NCBI RefSeq assembly: GCF_036421855.1 | Contig: NZ_JAZGOK010000005.1 | Length of the DNA stretch: 64,000 nucleotides | Source: Georgenia_B sunbinii | GTDB taxonomy: Bacteria; Actinomycetota; Actinomycetes; Actinomycetales; Actinomycetaceae | Strand: one strand, 5' to 3' | Part shown: one piece after another, positions 45,429 to 55,076 of the stretch | Numbering within the stretch: position 1 is the first letter of the stretch | Layout: the number at the start of each line of letters is the position of its first letter | Position numbers and translations under genes: made by a program | Notes under the pieces: generated by a model | What the model was told of the DNA's origin: nothing | Seen by the model: only the letters and a program-made list of their open reading frames with translations | Databases searched by the model: none

Positions 45429-48400
45429 TCAGGCAGTGACCGGGCCACCCGAGGTCACGCGGCGCGAGCGCCGACGACCGGTGCTCGTCGTTGCGGGCTC
45501 GGCCTCCCCCGCCACGGCGTCGGCCTTGGGGGCGTCGGCCTTGGCGGGCGCCTTGGTGGCCTCCGCGTCCGCCCGAGCGGCGTCACCTGTCGCCATGCCG
45601 GCAGTCGCCGGTGCGGCGTCCGCCGTCGCGTCGGCCGTCGCCGGTGCGGCCTCGCCAGCGGCAGCCGGCGCGGTGGTCTCGGACCGTACCGCTCGCCGAC
45701 CGCCGCGCGCGGGAGCCCGGGTCGGCAGCGCTGCCTCGAGCGCCTCGAGGCTGGCCGTCGTCGTCGCCGCTGCCGGGTCGGTGGCCTGCGTCGTCGATGC
45801 CGTCGGCAGCTCGATCGGGGCCTCGGCCTGCGTTGCAGCCTTGGTCCCACCACCGGAGGTCACGCGCCGACGGCCACGGGCCGGGGCAGGTGCGTCCTCA
45901 CCGGCGGGCGCGCCGTCAGCGGCAGGCTTGGCGGGTGCCACATCAGCGGCCCGCGTGGCGGGCGCCGCGTCACCAGCGGACGTGGCGGGCGCCGCGCCGG
46001 TGGCGGACGTGGCGTCGGACACGGCCGCGGCGGTCGCACCGTCCGACCCGGCCGAGGCGGCGTCCGCCTCATCCTGCGGGATCTCGTCGTGGGCCTGGGC
46101 AGCGGCGGCCGCGATGGTCGCGAGCGTGGCCTTGACGGCCTCACGGGCCTTGATGCTCTCCGGGTCGTCGGAGACCGGCGGCAGCTCGACGGGCTTCTCC
46201 TGCACGACCGGGCGGCCGCTGGAGCTCGCGGTGTCGCTGCCGGGCTTACGGGCCCCGCGACGGCGCGAACCGCCGTTGTCACCGTTGCCCGAGCTCTTCT
46301 CGATCGGCTGGTCGTGGACGATGAAACCGCGCCCGGCGCAGTGCTCGCAGGTCTCGCTGAACGCCTCGACGAGCCCCTGGCCCACCCGCTTGCGAGTCAT
46401 CTGGATGAGCCCGAGCGAGGTCACCTCCGCCACCTGGTGGCGGGTGCGGTCGCGCCCGAGGCACTCGATGAGCCGGCGCATGACGAGGTCACGGTTCGAC
46501 TCGAGCACCATGTCGATGAAGTCGATGACGATGATGCCGCCGATGTCGCGCAGCCGGAGCTGACGCACGACCTCCTCGGCCGCCTCGAGGTTGTTCTTCG
46601 TCACCGTCTCCTCGAGGGTCCCCCCCGAGCCGACGAACTTGCCGGTGTTGACGTCGACGACGGTCATCGCCTCGGTCCGGTCGATCACCAGCGAGCCGCC
46701 GGAAGGCAGGTAGACCTTGCGGTCCATCCCCTTGGCGAGCTGCTCGTCGATGCGGTAAGCGGCGAAGACGTCCTTGCTGTCCGTCCAGTGGTGCATCCGG
46801 TGGGCGAGGTCCGGGGACAACTCCCCCACGTACTCCGAGATCGTCTGCCAGGCGCCGTCACCGGCGACGGTCAGCGCACGGAAGTCCTCGTTGAAGACGT
46901 CGCGCACCACCCGCACGGCCAGCTCGGGCTCGCCCTGGAGCAGCACCGGCGCCGCCTTGGCGGACTTCGCCTTGGCCTGGATCGACTCCCACTTGCGGGT
47001 GAGGCGCTCGACGTCGGCGCGCAGCTGCTCCTCGGAGGCTCCCTCAGCGGCGGTGCGCACGATGACGCCCGAGCCGGCGGGCACGATCTCCTTGAGCAGC
47101 TTCTTCAGGCGAGCGCGCTCGTTCTCCGGCAGCTTGCGCGAGATCCCGGTCATCGCACCCGAGGGCACGAGCACGAGGTAGCGGCCGGCGAGGGTCACCT
47201 GCGAGGTGAGCCGGGCGCCCTTGTGGCCGATCGGGTCCTTGGTCACCTGGACCATGACGGGGTCGCCGGAGGACAGCGCCTGCTCGATCCGGCGGGGCTT
47301 GCCACCCATGCCGACGGCGTCCCAGTTGACCTCACCGGCGTAGAGCACGGCGTTGCGGCCGCGGCCGAGGTCGACGAAGGCGGCTTCCATGCTCGGCAGC
47401 ACGTTCTGCACGCGGCCGAGGTAGACATTGCCGACCATCGAGCTCTGCGTCTCCTGGGCGACGTAGTGCTCGACGAGCACCTTGTCCTCCAGGACGGCGA
47501 TCTGGATGCGTCCGTCGTGCTCGCGCACGATCATCTCGCGGTCGACGGCCTCACGGCGGGCAAGGAACTCCGACTCGCTGATCGTCGTGCGGCGACGACC
47601 GGCGTCGCGGCCGTCCCGGCGGCGCTGGCGCTTGGCCTCGAGCCGGGTCGACCCGTGCAGCGGGGTGATCTCGTCGCGTGCCGCACGACCCTCGCGGGAG
47701 TCGGCGGTGCCGGAGTCCTCGGTCGAGCGCGACCCGCTGCTGCGACGACGACGACGGCGACGGCGGCTCGAGCCGTCCGAACTGTCGTCGTCGGAGTCGT
47801 CCTGGTCGTCGCGGGCGTCGTCCGCGGCGTTGCTGGATGTGGCGCGGCCGCTGCTCGCGGGTGCACTGTCGTTCGACGACTCGTCGGAGTCGTCTGCGGA
47901 GCTGTCGGAGTCGTCGGAGTCCTCGTCGTGCTGAGGACCGCGGTTGCGCCGACCACGGCCTCCGCGGCGGCGACGACGACGGCCGCTGCTCTCGCTGGAG
48001 TCGCTCGCGCCGTTGTCGGCCGTGGCCTCGTCGGTGTCGGTGTCGCTGCCGGCCTCGGCGTCGCTCGCGTCGGTGCCGGCGGTGTCGGCAGTGTGATCGG
48101 CAGAGTCCTGGCCGGAGCGGCCTCGGCCACCGCCGGAGCCCTGCCCGGAACGACGGCGCTGGCCGCGACCGTTGCGCTGCTTCGGCGCGGTGTCGTCGGT
48201 GTCGTCCTCTTCCTCGGTGTCCTCGTTGGCCGGCTGGGGCGCGACGGGGGCGCCGGCAGCCGCCTGCACCCGACGGCGCGAGCGGGTGGGCTCGGGGGCC
48301 CGGAAGAGCAGCGCGGTGGCCGGCAGCCGCAGGTCCTCCTCGGTGCCGTCCTCCTCGGTCTCGTCCTCGTCGTCGTCGTCGATCTCGTCCGTCACCGGGT

Positions 48401-49895
48401 CCTGCTGCTCCGGTGCGGAGCTGAAGGCGGCCATGACGTCGATCTGCTGGTCGGCTGAGCGCTTGCTGCGTCGGCGTGACGTGGCGGCGGCCGGTGCATC
48501 GGCGTCGGAGGCAGTGTCCGTGGCGCCGGAAGCGGTGGCGTCAGCGGCGGTGGCGTCGCCAGCGGTGTCCGTGCTGGCCGGCGCGTCGGTGGTGCTCGCG
48601 GCCGGGGCCTGCGGTGCGGCGGCGGCCGCGGTCACGCGGCGCCGGCTGCCCCGGGTGCGCGGGGCGGACGTGGTCTCGCCGGCCGGTGCGGCCTCGGTGG
48701 CCGCGTCTCCCTCAGCGGCCGGTGCGGCGGCGGCCGAGGACACGTCAGCGGACGGGGTGGCGTCACTGGACGGGGCGTCGTCAGTGGACGAGGTCACGTC
48801 GACGACCGGCGCCGGTGCGGTGGCGGCCTTGGTCGCCCGGCGGCGCGGCGCACGTGCCTTGGCCGGGGCGGCCTCGGTGACAGCATCCTCCACCGGAGCT
48901 GCGGCCGGGGCGTCGGCCGCCGGGCCGGCGGTCGCGGCAGCGTCCTGCTCGGTGGTGGTGTCGGCACCCTCGGCCGGCGCCGGGACGGTCGCGCGGCGCG
49001 GCGCGCGCTTGGCCGGGGTCTTCTTCGGCGCGGCGTCGACCGCAGCATCGGCGGGGACGGCGACGCTGTCAGCAGCAGCCGCGTCCTGGGTGCCGGCCGT
49101 GGTGGCGGCGTCGTCAGCCGGTGCGGCTGCGCTCTCGGTCGCGGCGGCGACCTTCTTGCGGGGGGCGCGCTTCTTGGCGGCCGGCTTCGTCTCGGTGGGC
49201 TTCGACTCGGTCTCGGTGACGGCGTCGGGCGTGGTCTGGCTGCTGGCGACGTCGCCCTCGGCGGTCGTGGCCTGGCCGGCGGCGGCCTCGGTGGTCGCCT
49301 TGGCAGTCTTGGCCGCGGTGGTCTTGGCGGCGGTGGTCTTGGCCGCGGTGGTCTTGGCCGCGGTGGTCTTGGCGGTGCCCGCCTTGGCGGCGGTGGTCTT
49401 GGCGGCCGTGGTCTTGGCAGCGCCAGCCTTGGTGCCGGTGCCGGTGCCGGTGCCGGTGGTCTTGGTGGCGGTGGTCTTCGCCGCCGTCGCACGCTTACGT
49501 GCCGGCGCCTTCGCGGGGGCCGGCTCGTCGGCGGCGGTGTCGGTGGTCGTGGTGTCGACGGCCGCGGTGTCGGTGGCCGGCTCAGCGGCCGCCGTAGTCG
49601 CGCTCGTGGCCCGACGACGCGTCGTCTTCGCCGGTGTCTTGGTTGCGGTGGCGTCGTCCGCGGCTGCGTCGGTGGCCGGCGCGCTCGCGGCGGGCTCGGC
49701 GGTGGTGACGCGGCGGGCCCTGGGGGCGCGCTTGGCGGCGGCCTTGGGTGCGTCGGCCTCGGTGGCCGGCTCGCTGCTCGCCGTCGTGTCCTGCGGCGCG
49801 ACCGGCGCGGTGGACGCGGCAGTGACGCGTCGGCGACGTGCCGGTGCCTTCGCCTCGGTTGCCGATCCGTCAGAGTTGGTCGGTGTCGTAGTCAT
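45429..49895 (-). CDS. rne: Ribonuclease E/G with very long N-terminal arm
   Basis: A 1488-aa RNase E/G. The first roughly 830 residues are Ala/Thr/Lys/Glu-rich and mostly disordered, with a histone-H1-like block of KTTAAKTTAAK repeats near residues 155-200 and a basic RRRRRRRRS stretch near 715. The S1 domain follows (YLGRVQNVLPSMEAAFVDLG). Catalytic aspartates lie in VVDVNTG and IDFID (about 1081 and 1125), and the Zn-link Cys1183/Cys1186 in CEHCAGRG. The Ala-rich C-terminal arm is about 300 residues. GAGGAA precedes the ATG. It is the main endonuclease of mRNA and rRNA processing. Confidence 0.95.
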   Translation of the reverse strand: MTTTPTNSDGSATEAKAPARRRRVTAASTAPVAPQDTTASSEPATEADAPKAAAKRAPRARRVTTAEPAASAPATDAAADDATATKTPAKTTRRRATSATTAAAEPATDTAAVDTTTTDTAADEPAPAKAPARKRATAAKTTATKTTGTGTGTGTKAGAAKTTAAKTTAAKAGTAKTTAAKTTAAKTTAAKTTAAKTAKATTEAAAGQATTAEGDVASSQTTPDAVTETESKPTETKPAAKKRAPRKKVAAATESAAAPADDAATTAGTQDAAAADSVAVPADAAVDAAPKKTPAKRAPRRATVPAPAEGADTTTEQDAAATAGPAADAPAAAPVEDAVTEAAPAKARAPRRRATKAATAPAPVVDVTSSTDDAPSSDATPSADVSSAAAAPAAEGDAATEAAPAGETTSAPRTRGSRRRVTAAAAAPQAPAASTTDAPASTDTAGDATAADATASGATDTASDADAPAAATSRRRSKRSADQQIDVMAAFSSAPEQQDPVTDEIDDDDEDETEEDGTEEDLRLPATALLFRAPEPTRSRRRVQAAAGAPVAPQPANEDTEEEDDTDDTAPKQRNGRGQRRRSGQGSGGGRGRSGQDSADHTADTAGTDASDAEAGSDTDTDEATADNGASDSSESSGRRRRRRGGRGRRNRGPQHDEDSDDSDSSADDSDESSNDSAPASSGRATSSNAADDARDDQDDSDDDSSDGSSRRRRRRRRSSGSRSTEDSGTADSREGRAARDEITPLHGSTRLEAKRQRRRDGRDAGRRRTTISESEFLARREAVDREMIVREHDGRIQIAVLEDKVLVEHYVAQETQSSMVGNVYLGRVQNVLPSMEAAFVDLGRGRNAVLYAGEVNWDAVGMGGKPRRIEQALSSGDPVMVQVTKDPIGHKGARLTSQVTLAGRYLVLVPSGAMTGISRKLPENERARLKKLLKEIVPAGSGVIVRTAAEGASEEQLRADVERLTRKWESIQAKAKSAKAAPVLLQGEPELAVRVVRDVFNEDFRALTVAGDGAWQTISEYVGELSPDLAHRMHHWTDSKDVFAAYRIDEQLAKGMDRKVYLPSGGSLVIDRTEAMTVVDVNTGKFVGSGGTLEETVTKNNLEAAEEVVRQLRLRDIGGIIVIDFIDMVLESNRDLVMRRLIECLGRDRTRHQVAEVTSLGLIQMTRKRVGQGLVEAFSETCEHCAGRGFIVHDQPIEKSSGNGDNGGSRRRGARKPGSDTASSSGRPVVQEKPVELPPVSDDPESIKAREAVKATLATIAAAAAQAHDEIPQDEADAASAGSDGATAAAVSDATSATGAAPATSAGDAAPATRAADVAPAKPAADGAPAGEDAPAPARGRRRVTSGGGTKAATQAEAPIELPTASTTQATDPAAATTTASLEALEAALPTRAPARGGRRAVRSETTAPAAAGEAAPATADATADAAPATAGMATGDAARADAEATKAPAKADAPKADAVAGEAEPATTSTGRRRSRRVTSGGPVTA

Positions 49896-50264
49896 GTGGT
49901 TCCTCGCCGTGGTCCCCGGCCACACCACCGGTACCTCGGAATGTCAGTCGACGTCGGCCTCGGCCGACGACGGAAGTTGTGTAGTCCGCCCCTACCGCGC
50001 TGGTGCGCGCCGCACGGGCGGCAACGTCGTCAGGCGTCCTGCGCACGTCGGGTCTCCCCGCCGCAGCGTCGAAGGTCCGCCCCTCTGCAGCAGCGCGCTC
50101 ACCCGGATGGTGAGGCGGCGCAAGTCGAGGTAGAAGCCTGATCGTCGTTGGGCCGAGGAACGGGGTGTGGACCTGTTCTCCGACCATTAGCGAGTATCGC
50201 ACACATCATCCGGGCAGACCCGAGCGGCACACCCGGGCCGTCGATCCCGGCACCGGCCGCCGCC
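49896..50264. other. 369-bp intergenic region between rne and arsR
   Basis: This probably holds the RNase E 5' leader. A 110-codon frame runs across it towards rne but has no codon signal. A weak -10-like GATACT lies near 50193 on the minus strand. I see no RNA gene or strong hairpin. Confidence 0.4.
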
Positions 50265-50567
50265 CTACTCGTGGGTCGCCCCCATGAGATGGAGCAGCTC
50301 GTGCACCGTCGGGTCGGTCAGCGTGTAGCAGACCGTTCGACCGACACGCTCGTCTCGCACCCAGCCCTGCAGCCGCAGCAGCCGCAGCGCCTGCGAGGCG
50401 GCCGTGCTCGTGATCCCGCTCGCCTCGGCGAGCTGCCCCACCGAGGCGGCCCCGGGGCCGGCCTGGTGCATGGTCGCGAGCAGTCGCAGCCGAGTCGGAT
50501 CGCCGAGCAGGTGGAACCGCGCGGCCCAGGCCGCGATGTCGAGGTCGTGCGCCATGTGCCCGTGCAT
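50265..50567 (-). CDS. ArsR/SmtB-family metal regulator (nickel-type, probable)
   Basis: A 100-aa winged-helix protein with LLGDPTRLRLLATMH and the recognition part ITSTAASQALRLLRLQGWV. Its His-rich ends (MHGHMAHD at the start, VHELLHLMGATHE at the end) resemble the alpha-5 and N-terminal sites of NmtR/KmtR nickel-cobalt sensors; this is inference. The start could also be 12 nt further in. A SmtB-like half-site palindrome is upstream and the nik genes diverge from it, so it probably represses nickel uptake. Confidence 0.85.
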   Translation of the reverse strand: MHGHMAHDLDIAAWAARFHLLGDPTRLRLLATMHQAGPGAASVGQLAEASGITSTAASQALRLLRLQGWVRDERVGRTVCYTLTDPTVHELLHLMGATHE

Positions 50568-50612
50568 CGTCCCACCCTGCCGTGACCGTGCGTCACCGGC
50601 CACCTTATGCTT

Positions 50613-50624
50613 ACCTGTTCAGGT
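50613..50624. promoter_or_regulatory. Candidate ArsR operator
   Basis: ACCTG-TT-CAGGT is a perfect 5-2-5 palindrome in the divergent gap between arsR and the nik genes, nested in an outer CACCT/AGGTG pair (50601-50625). The minus strand reads CTGAACAGG, including the TGAACA half-site known from SmtB operators. Confidence 0.5.
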
Positions 50625-50682
50625 GATCAGACGGGCAGCCGGTCTGTCAGGGGAGCGTGTCATCGCGGCACATCGAGGTGCG

Positions 50683-52287
50683 ATGACCGCTACTGCCGCG
50701 CGGCGTCAGGCGGCGATGCTCGCCGTCGTCACGGTCGTCCTCGCCGGGTGCGCCGCCGGCGCGGAGGAGACCGACGTCGCGGCCGGCACGACCATCGTGC
50801 TGGCCGACCCGCAACCGCTGGGGGAGTACAACCCGGTCGGCGGCTACGGGGAGCTCGGCGTCTCGCCGCTGTACGACGGTCTGCTGCGCCCGCAGGCGGT
50901 CTCCGACGAGCAGCTGCCCGCGCTGGTGCCGGGCCTCGCCGCCGCGCAGCCGTCGAGCAACGACGACAGCACGGTGTGGGACGTCCCGCTGCGCAGCGAC
51001 GTCCACTTCTCCGACGGCACCAGCCTGACCGCCGACGACGTCGTCGCCACCTACGAGGCCGTGCTCGACCCGGCATCGGCGTCCGGCATCGCCGCGTCCT
51101 ACGCGATGATCGACGCCGTCACCGCCGTCGATGACCTCCACGTCCGCTTCGAGCTCGCGCACCCCTACGCCGCGTTCCCGGCGCTCCTCCTGCTCGGGAT
51201 CGCGCCGGCCGAGCACCTCACCGGCGGCCCGGCGCTCGACTCCCCGCTCAACCGGCAGCCCGTCGGTACCGGCCCCTACGTGCTCACCGACCTCACCGCC
51301 GAGCAGGCCGTGCTCGAGGCCAACCCCGACTACTGGGCAGGGGCGCCGGAGGTCACCAGACTCGTCGTCGTCCACATGCCCGATGACAACGCCCGCGCGC
51401 AGCGGATGCGCGCCGGCGACATCGACGGCACGGTGCTGCCACCGGCGCTCGCCCGGTCCTTCGAGAACGACGACGGCGCGACGGTCCACGCCGTCCAGTC
51501 CGCCGACTGGCGCGGTGTCTCCCTGCCGGCGGACAACCCGCTGACCGCCGACGAGCGGGTGCGGCTGGCGATGAACCTCGGCGTCGACCGGCAGTCGATG
51601 ATCACCGACGTCCTGGCGGGGCACGGCCGCCCTGCCCACTCCCCCGCGGCCGCGGTCTACGGCGACGGCTTCGACCCCGCCGCCACCTTCGACCACGACC
51701 CGGACCGGGCGCGCGCTCTGCTCGAGGACGCCGGCTGGCTGCCGGAGGCCGACGGTGTGCGCGTCCATGACGGCGCCCGCGCCGAGCTCACCGTCCTGTA
51801 CCCCGCACCCGACACCGTCCGCCGGGACCTCGCCACCGCGTTCGCCGCCGACATGGCCGAGCTCGGCATCGACGTCACCCTCACCGGCAGCTCGTGGGAC
51901 GAGATGGACCGCCGGGTGGCCGACAGCGCCATCCTTCTCGGCGGCGGCGACCGGCCCTACGACCTCGACACCCAGATGTACGGTGCGCTGCACGGCCGCG
52001 CGGCGAGCACCGCGACCTACGACAACCCCGCCGGCTTCCAGATTCCCGGTGTCGACGACGCGCTCGACGACGCCCGCCGCACCCTCGACCCGGTTCACCG
52101 TGCGCAGCAGTACCGCGCGGTGCAACGGGCCTACGTCGAGCACCCGACCCACGTGTTCCTCGCCTTCCTCGACCACACCTACGTCTCGGTCGACGACGGC
52201 TGGGACACCGGTCCGCTCGTCATGGAGCCCCACGCGCACGGGGTGACCTGGGGGCCCTGGTGGAACCTCGTGGCATGGCACCGGTGA
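50683..52287 (+). CDS. Nickel/peptide ABC substrate-binding lipoprotein (NikA-like)
   Basis: A 534-aa SBP family 5 lipoprotein with lipobox VVLAGCAAG (Cys near residue 23). Mature-region signatures include SDVHFSDGTSLTADDVVATYEA and DYWAGAPEVTRLVVVHMP. The family carries either nickel or oligopeptides. The ArsR-type regulator in front and urease genes behind point to nickel. GAGGTG precedes the ATG. Overlaps the first permease by 13 bp. Confidence 0.85.
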   Translation: MTATAARRQAAMLAVVTVVLAGCAAGAEETDVAAGTTIVLADPQPLGEYNPVGGYGELGVSPLYDGLLRPQAVSDEQLPALVPGLAAAQPSSNDDSTVWDVPLRSDVHFSDGTSLTADDVVATYEAVLDPASASGIAASYAMIDAVTAVDDLHVRFELAHPYAAFPALLLLGIAPAEHLTGGPALDSPLNRQPVGTGPYVLTDLTAEQAVLEANPDYWAGAPEVTRLVVVHMPDDNARAQRMRAGDIDGTVLPPALARSFENDDGATVHAVQSADWRGVSLPADNPLTADERVRLAMNLGVDRQSMITDVLAGHGRPAHSPAAAVYGDGFDPAATFDHDPDRARALLEDAGWLPEADGVRVHDGARAELTVLYPAPDTVRRDLATAFAADMAELGIDVTLTGSSWDEMDRRVADSAILLGGGDRPYDLDTQMYGALHGRAASTATYDNPAGFQIPGVDDALDDARRTLDPVHRAQQYRAVQRAYVEHPTHVFLAFLDHTYVSVDDGWDTGPLVMEPHAHGVTWGPWWNLVAWHR

Positions 52288-53351
52288 CCGCGCCGCCCGC
52301 CGGCCGCGCCGCCACCCGGCGCCGCACCCCGCTCGACGACGTGCCCGCCCGACGACGGCGCAGCAGGTGGCGCGACCGCCGCACGGATCTCCTGCGCCTC
52401 GTCGCGCGGCGCACGGCCATCGCGGTCCCGATGCTCGTCGCGCTGTCCGCCGGGGTGTTCCTCCTCGCGGCCCGGTCGCCGTTCAACCCGCTGGCGGCCT
52501 ACCTGGGCTCGCGCTACCAGCAGGCGTCCGACGCCGGCAAGGAGGCGATGGTCGAGCACCTGGGCCTCGGCACGCCCTGGTGGCAGGCATGGTGGACGTG
52601 GGCCGGTGACGCGGTGCGCGGCGACCTCGGGTGGTCCCGGGTGTACTCGGCACCGGTCACCGAGGTCCTCGGTGACCGGCTGCCCTGGACCGTGCTGCTG
52701 TCGGCCACCGGGCTCGTGCTGGCCGTCGTCGTCGCCCTCACCCTCGGCACCCTCGCCGGGCTGCGGCCCGGGTCGCGGCTGGACCGGCTGTGCCGCGCCG
52801 TCGCCGTCGTCGTGCAGGCGGTGCCGCCGTTCGTTCTCGCGCTGGCTGCCGTCACGGTGTTCGCGGTGAGCTTGCAATGGCTGCCGGCCGCCGGCGCCAC
52901 CGCCCCCGGGCAGCCCTACACCGTCGCCGGTGTCGCGACCCACCTCGTGCTGCCCGCCGCCACGCTCGCGCTCACCCAGCTGCCGTGGCTGCTGCTCGCG
53001 GTGCGCTCGTCGGTCGCCCGCGCCGTCGCCTCCCCCGCCGTGCGAGGCGCACGCGCGCGGGGCGTCGGCCCGGTTCGCGTCGTCACCGGGCACGTGCTTC
53101 CCGTGTCGCTGGCCCCGCTCGTGACGATCGTCGGCGCCCGGCTGCCCGAGCTGGTCGTCGGAGCCGTGCTCGTCGAGGAGGTCTTCGGCTGGCCGGGCTT
53201 GGCCGCGGCGGTGGTGGACTCGGCCCGGGCGCTGGACTTCCCGCTGCTCGCGACGCTCACCGTGGCGACCACCGGCGCGGTGCTGCTCGGCTCGCTCCTC
53301 GCCGACGCCGCCTACCTCCTGCTCGATCCGCGGGTGAGCCCCGATGTCTGA
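52275..53351 (+). CDS. ABC permease NikB/DppB-like
   Basis: A 358-aa permease with a basic N-terminal 45 residues, then six helices; it has an SARG-like loop, here ARGVGPVRVVTGHVLPVSLAP, and the C-terminal VEEVFGWPGLAAAVVDSA typical of the DppB/NikB family. The start overlaps the binding-protein gene. Confidence 0.87.
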   Translation: MAPVTAPPAGRAATRRRTPLDDVPARRRRSRWRDRRTDLLRLVARRTAIAVPMLVALSAGVFLLAARSPFNPLAAYLGSRYQQASDAGKEAMVEHLGLGTPWWQAWWTWAGDAVRGDLGWSRVYSAPVTEVLGDRLPWTVLLSATGLVLAVVVALTLGTLAGLRPGSRLDRLCRAVAVVVQAVPPFVLALAAVTVFAVSLQWLPAAGATAPGQPYTVAGVATHLVLPAATLALTQLPWLLLAVRSSVARAVASPAVRGARARGVGPVRVVTGHVLPVSLAPLVTIVGARLPELVVGAVLVEEVFGWPGLAAAVVDSARALDFPLLATLTVATTGAVLLGSLLADAAYLLLDPRVSPDV

Positions 53352-54168
53352 GCGGCGCCTGGCCTGGCGCAGGTGGCTGCCCGTCGGCGTGCTGCTCGTG
53401 GTGGTGGCGTACGCGACCCTCGTCCCGTGGGCGGCGGGCGCGCCGGCGGCCGACTTCCGCCAAGCGCTGCAACCACCGAGCTCCGGCCACTGGTGGGGCA
53501 CCGACCACTCCGGGTACGACCTGTTCGTGCGCACCGCCGCCGGGCTGCGCGTCTCGCTGCTCATCGCCGCTGTCTGCGCCGTCACCGCAACTGTGCTCGG
53601 CGGGCTCGTCGGCGGGCTCGCCGCCGTCGTCGGCGGCCGCGTCGACTCCGTGGTCATGCGGCTGACCGACGGCGTCAACGCGTTGCCGCACCTGCTGCTG
53701 GGCATCGTCATCGTCGCCTTCTACCGCGGCTCGGTGCCGGCGATCATCGCCTCGATCGCGCTCACCCACTGGCCGCAGATCGCGCGGATCATCCGGGCCG
53801 AGATGCTCACGGTCCGGTCCGCGCCGTACGTCGACGCCGCCTACCTGTGGGGCGCCTCCCGCGCCGAGGTGCTGCGCCACCACCTCCTCCCGGCGGCGCT
53901 GCCGCAGGCCGGTATCGCCGTCCTCATGCTCGTGCCTCACGCGATCTGGCACGAGTCGACGCTCAGCTTCCTCGGCCTCGGGCTCTCCCCCGACCGGCCG
54001 AGCATCGGCACGCTGCTGGAGGTTGCCCGGGGCGACGTGCTCCCCGGCGCCTGGTGGCCGCTCGCGGCGCCCGCCGGCGTCCTCGTCGCCACCACCCTCG
54101 CCGTCGCCGGCCTCGGCGCGAGCGTGCGTGGCGCCCGCGAGCAGCGCCAGGCGGTGATCGCGGCATGA
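53344..54168 (+). CDS. ABC permease NikC/DppC-like
   Basis: A 274-aa permease. It opens with a short periplasmic part containing WWGTDHSGYDLFVRT, the DppC signature, and has the EAA-like loop DAAYLWGASRAEVLRHHLLP near residue 165. Five to six helices. Overlaps its neighbours by 8 and 4 bp. Confidence 0.87.
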   Translation: MSERRLAWRRWLPVGVLLVVVAYATLVPWAAGAPAADFRQALQPPSSGHWWGTDHSGYDLFVRTAAGLRVSLLIAAVCAVTATVLGGLVGGLAAVVGGRVDSVVMRLTDGVNALPHLLLGIVIVAFYRGSVPAIIASIALTHWPQIARIIRAEMLTVRSAPYVDAAYLWGASRAEVLRHHLLPAALPQAGIAVLMLVPHAIWHESTLSFLGLGLSPDRPSIGTLLEVARGDVLPGAWWPLAAPAGVLVATTLAVAGLGASVRGAREQRQAVIAA

Positions 54169-55076
54169 CGGCGGCACCCCAGCCGGCCGCCCGCCCGGCG
54201 GCGCAGGCCGAGGGACTGAGCATCCGCATCCCCACCAGGTCGGCGGGACGGGCCACCTGGGTCCACGCCGCCACCGACGTCGACCTGAGCCTGGCCCCGG
54301 GGACGACGACGGCGCTCGTGGGAGAGTCCGGCGGCGGCAAGTCGATGCTCGCCAGCGCGATGTGCGGGCTGCTGCCGGCCGGGACCCGGGTGAGCGGGGC
54401 CCTCCGCGTCGCCGGGCAGGAGATGAGCCGGGCCCGCGAGCACCAGTGGCGCGCGCTCCGGGGGCGCACCGTGGGGCTGGCGACGCAGTCCGGGGACATG
54501 AGCCTCACCCCGGTGCGGACCGTCGGCAGCCAGCTCGCCGAGACGATCGCCGCCCTCGGCGCGCGGGTCGGCGTGGCCGAGCTGCTGGCGAGGGTCGGCC
54601 TGGCGACGGCGACCGCCGAGCTGTACCCGCACGAGCTCTCCGGCGGGATGGCGCAGCGGGTCGCGCTGGCGGCCGCGCTCGCCGGCCGGCCGCAGGTGCT
54701 CATCGCCGACGAGCCCACCGCCGGCCTCGACCCGGCGCTCGCCGTCCACATCTTCGCCCTGCTGCGCGAGGCAGCCGACGAGGGTGCCGCCGTCCTGCTC
54801 ATCAGCCACGACCTCCAGCTCGTGGAGTCGACCGGCGTCGCGGACCGGATCGCCGTCATGTACGCCGGGCGGATCGTGGAGACCGGCCCGGCCGCCGCCG
54901 TCTTCGTACGGCCCGCGCACGACTACACCGCGGCGCTGCTCGCCGCGCTGCCCTCCCGCGGGCTCCACCCGATCCCCGGCACGCCGCCCGAGCTCACCGA
55001 CCTCGCACCCGACCACACCTTCACCGACCGCCTCCGCGACGCCGCCGAGGGGAGGGCATATGCCGATCGTCGGTGA
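54165..55076 (+). CDS. ABC ATPase NikD/DppD-like
   Basis: A 303-aa ATPase with Walker A GESGGGKSM near residue 49, signature LSGGMAQRVALA and Walker B VLIADEPTAGLDP. The C-terminus has the oligopeptide/nickel-type extension (HPIPGTPPELTDL). The ATG overlaps the permease stop. Confidence 0.9.
   Translation: MTAAPQPAARPAAQAEGLSIRIPTRSAGRATWVHAATDVDLSLAPGTTTALVGESGGGKSMLASAMCGLLPAGTRVSGALRVAGQEMSRAREHQWRALRGRTVGLATQSGDMSLTPVRTVGSQLAETIAALGARVGVAELLARVGLATATAELYPHELSGGMAQRVALAAALAGRPQVLIADEPTAGLDPALAVHIFALLREAADEGAAVLLISHDLQLVESTGVADRIAVMYAGRIVETGPAAAVFVRPAHDYTAALLAALPSRGLHPIPGTPPELTDLAPDHTFTDRLRDAAEGRAYADRR

Noticed and set aside
49310..49440. DNA repeat in the RNase E gene
   Set aside because: Explained by the coded KTTAAK protein repeat; not an independent DNA element.
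46089..50133. Long open frames antisense to RNase E
   Set aside because: Mirror frames of a GC-rich low-complexity gene; compositions are Val/Arg/Ala-rich shadows without motifs.
49870..50202. 110-codon leader ORF before rne
   Set aside because: No ribosome site, no motif, and it overlaps the rne start in another frame.
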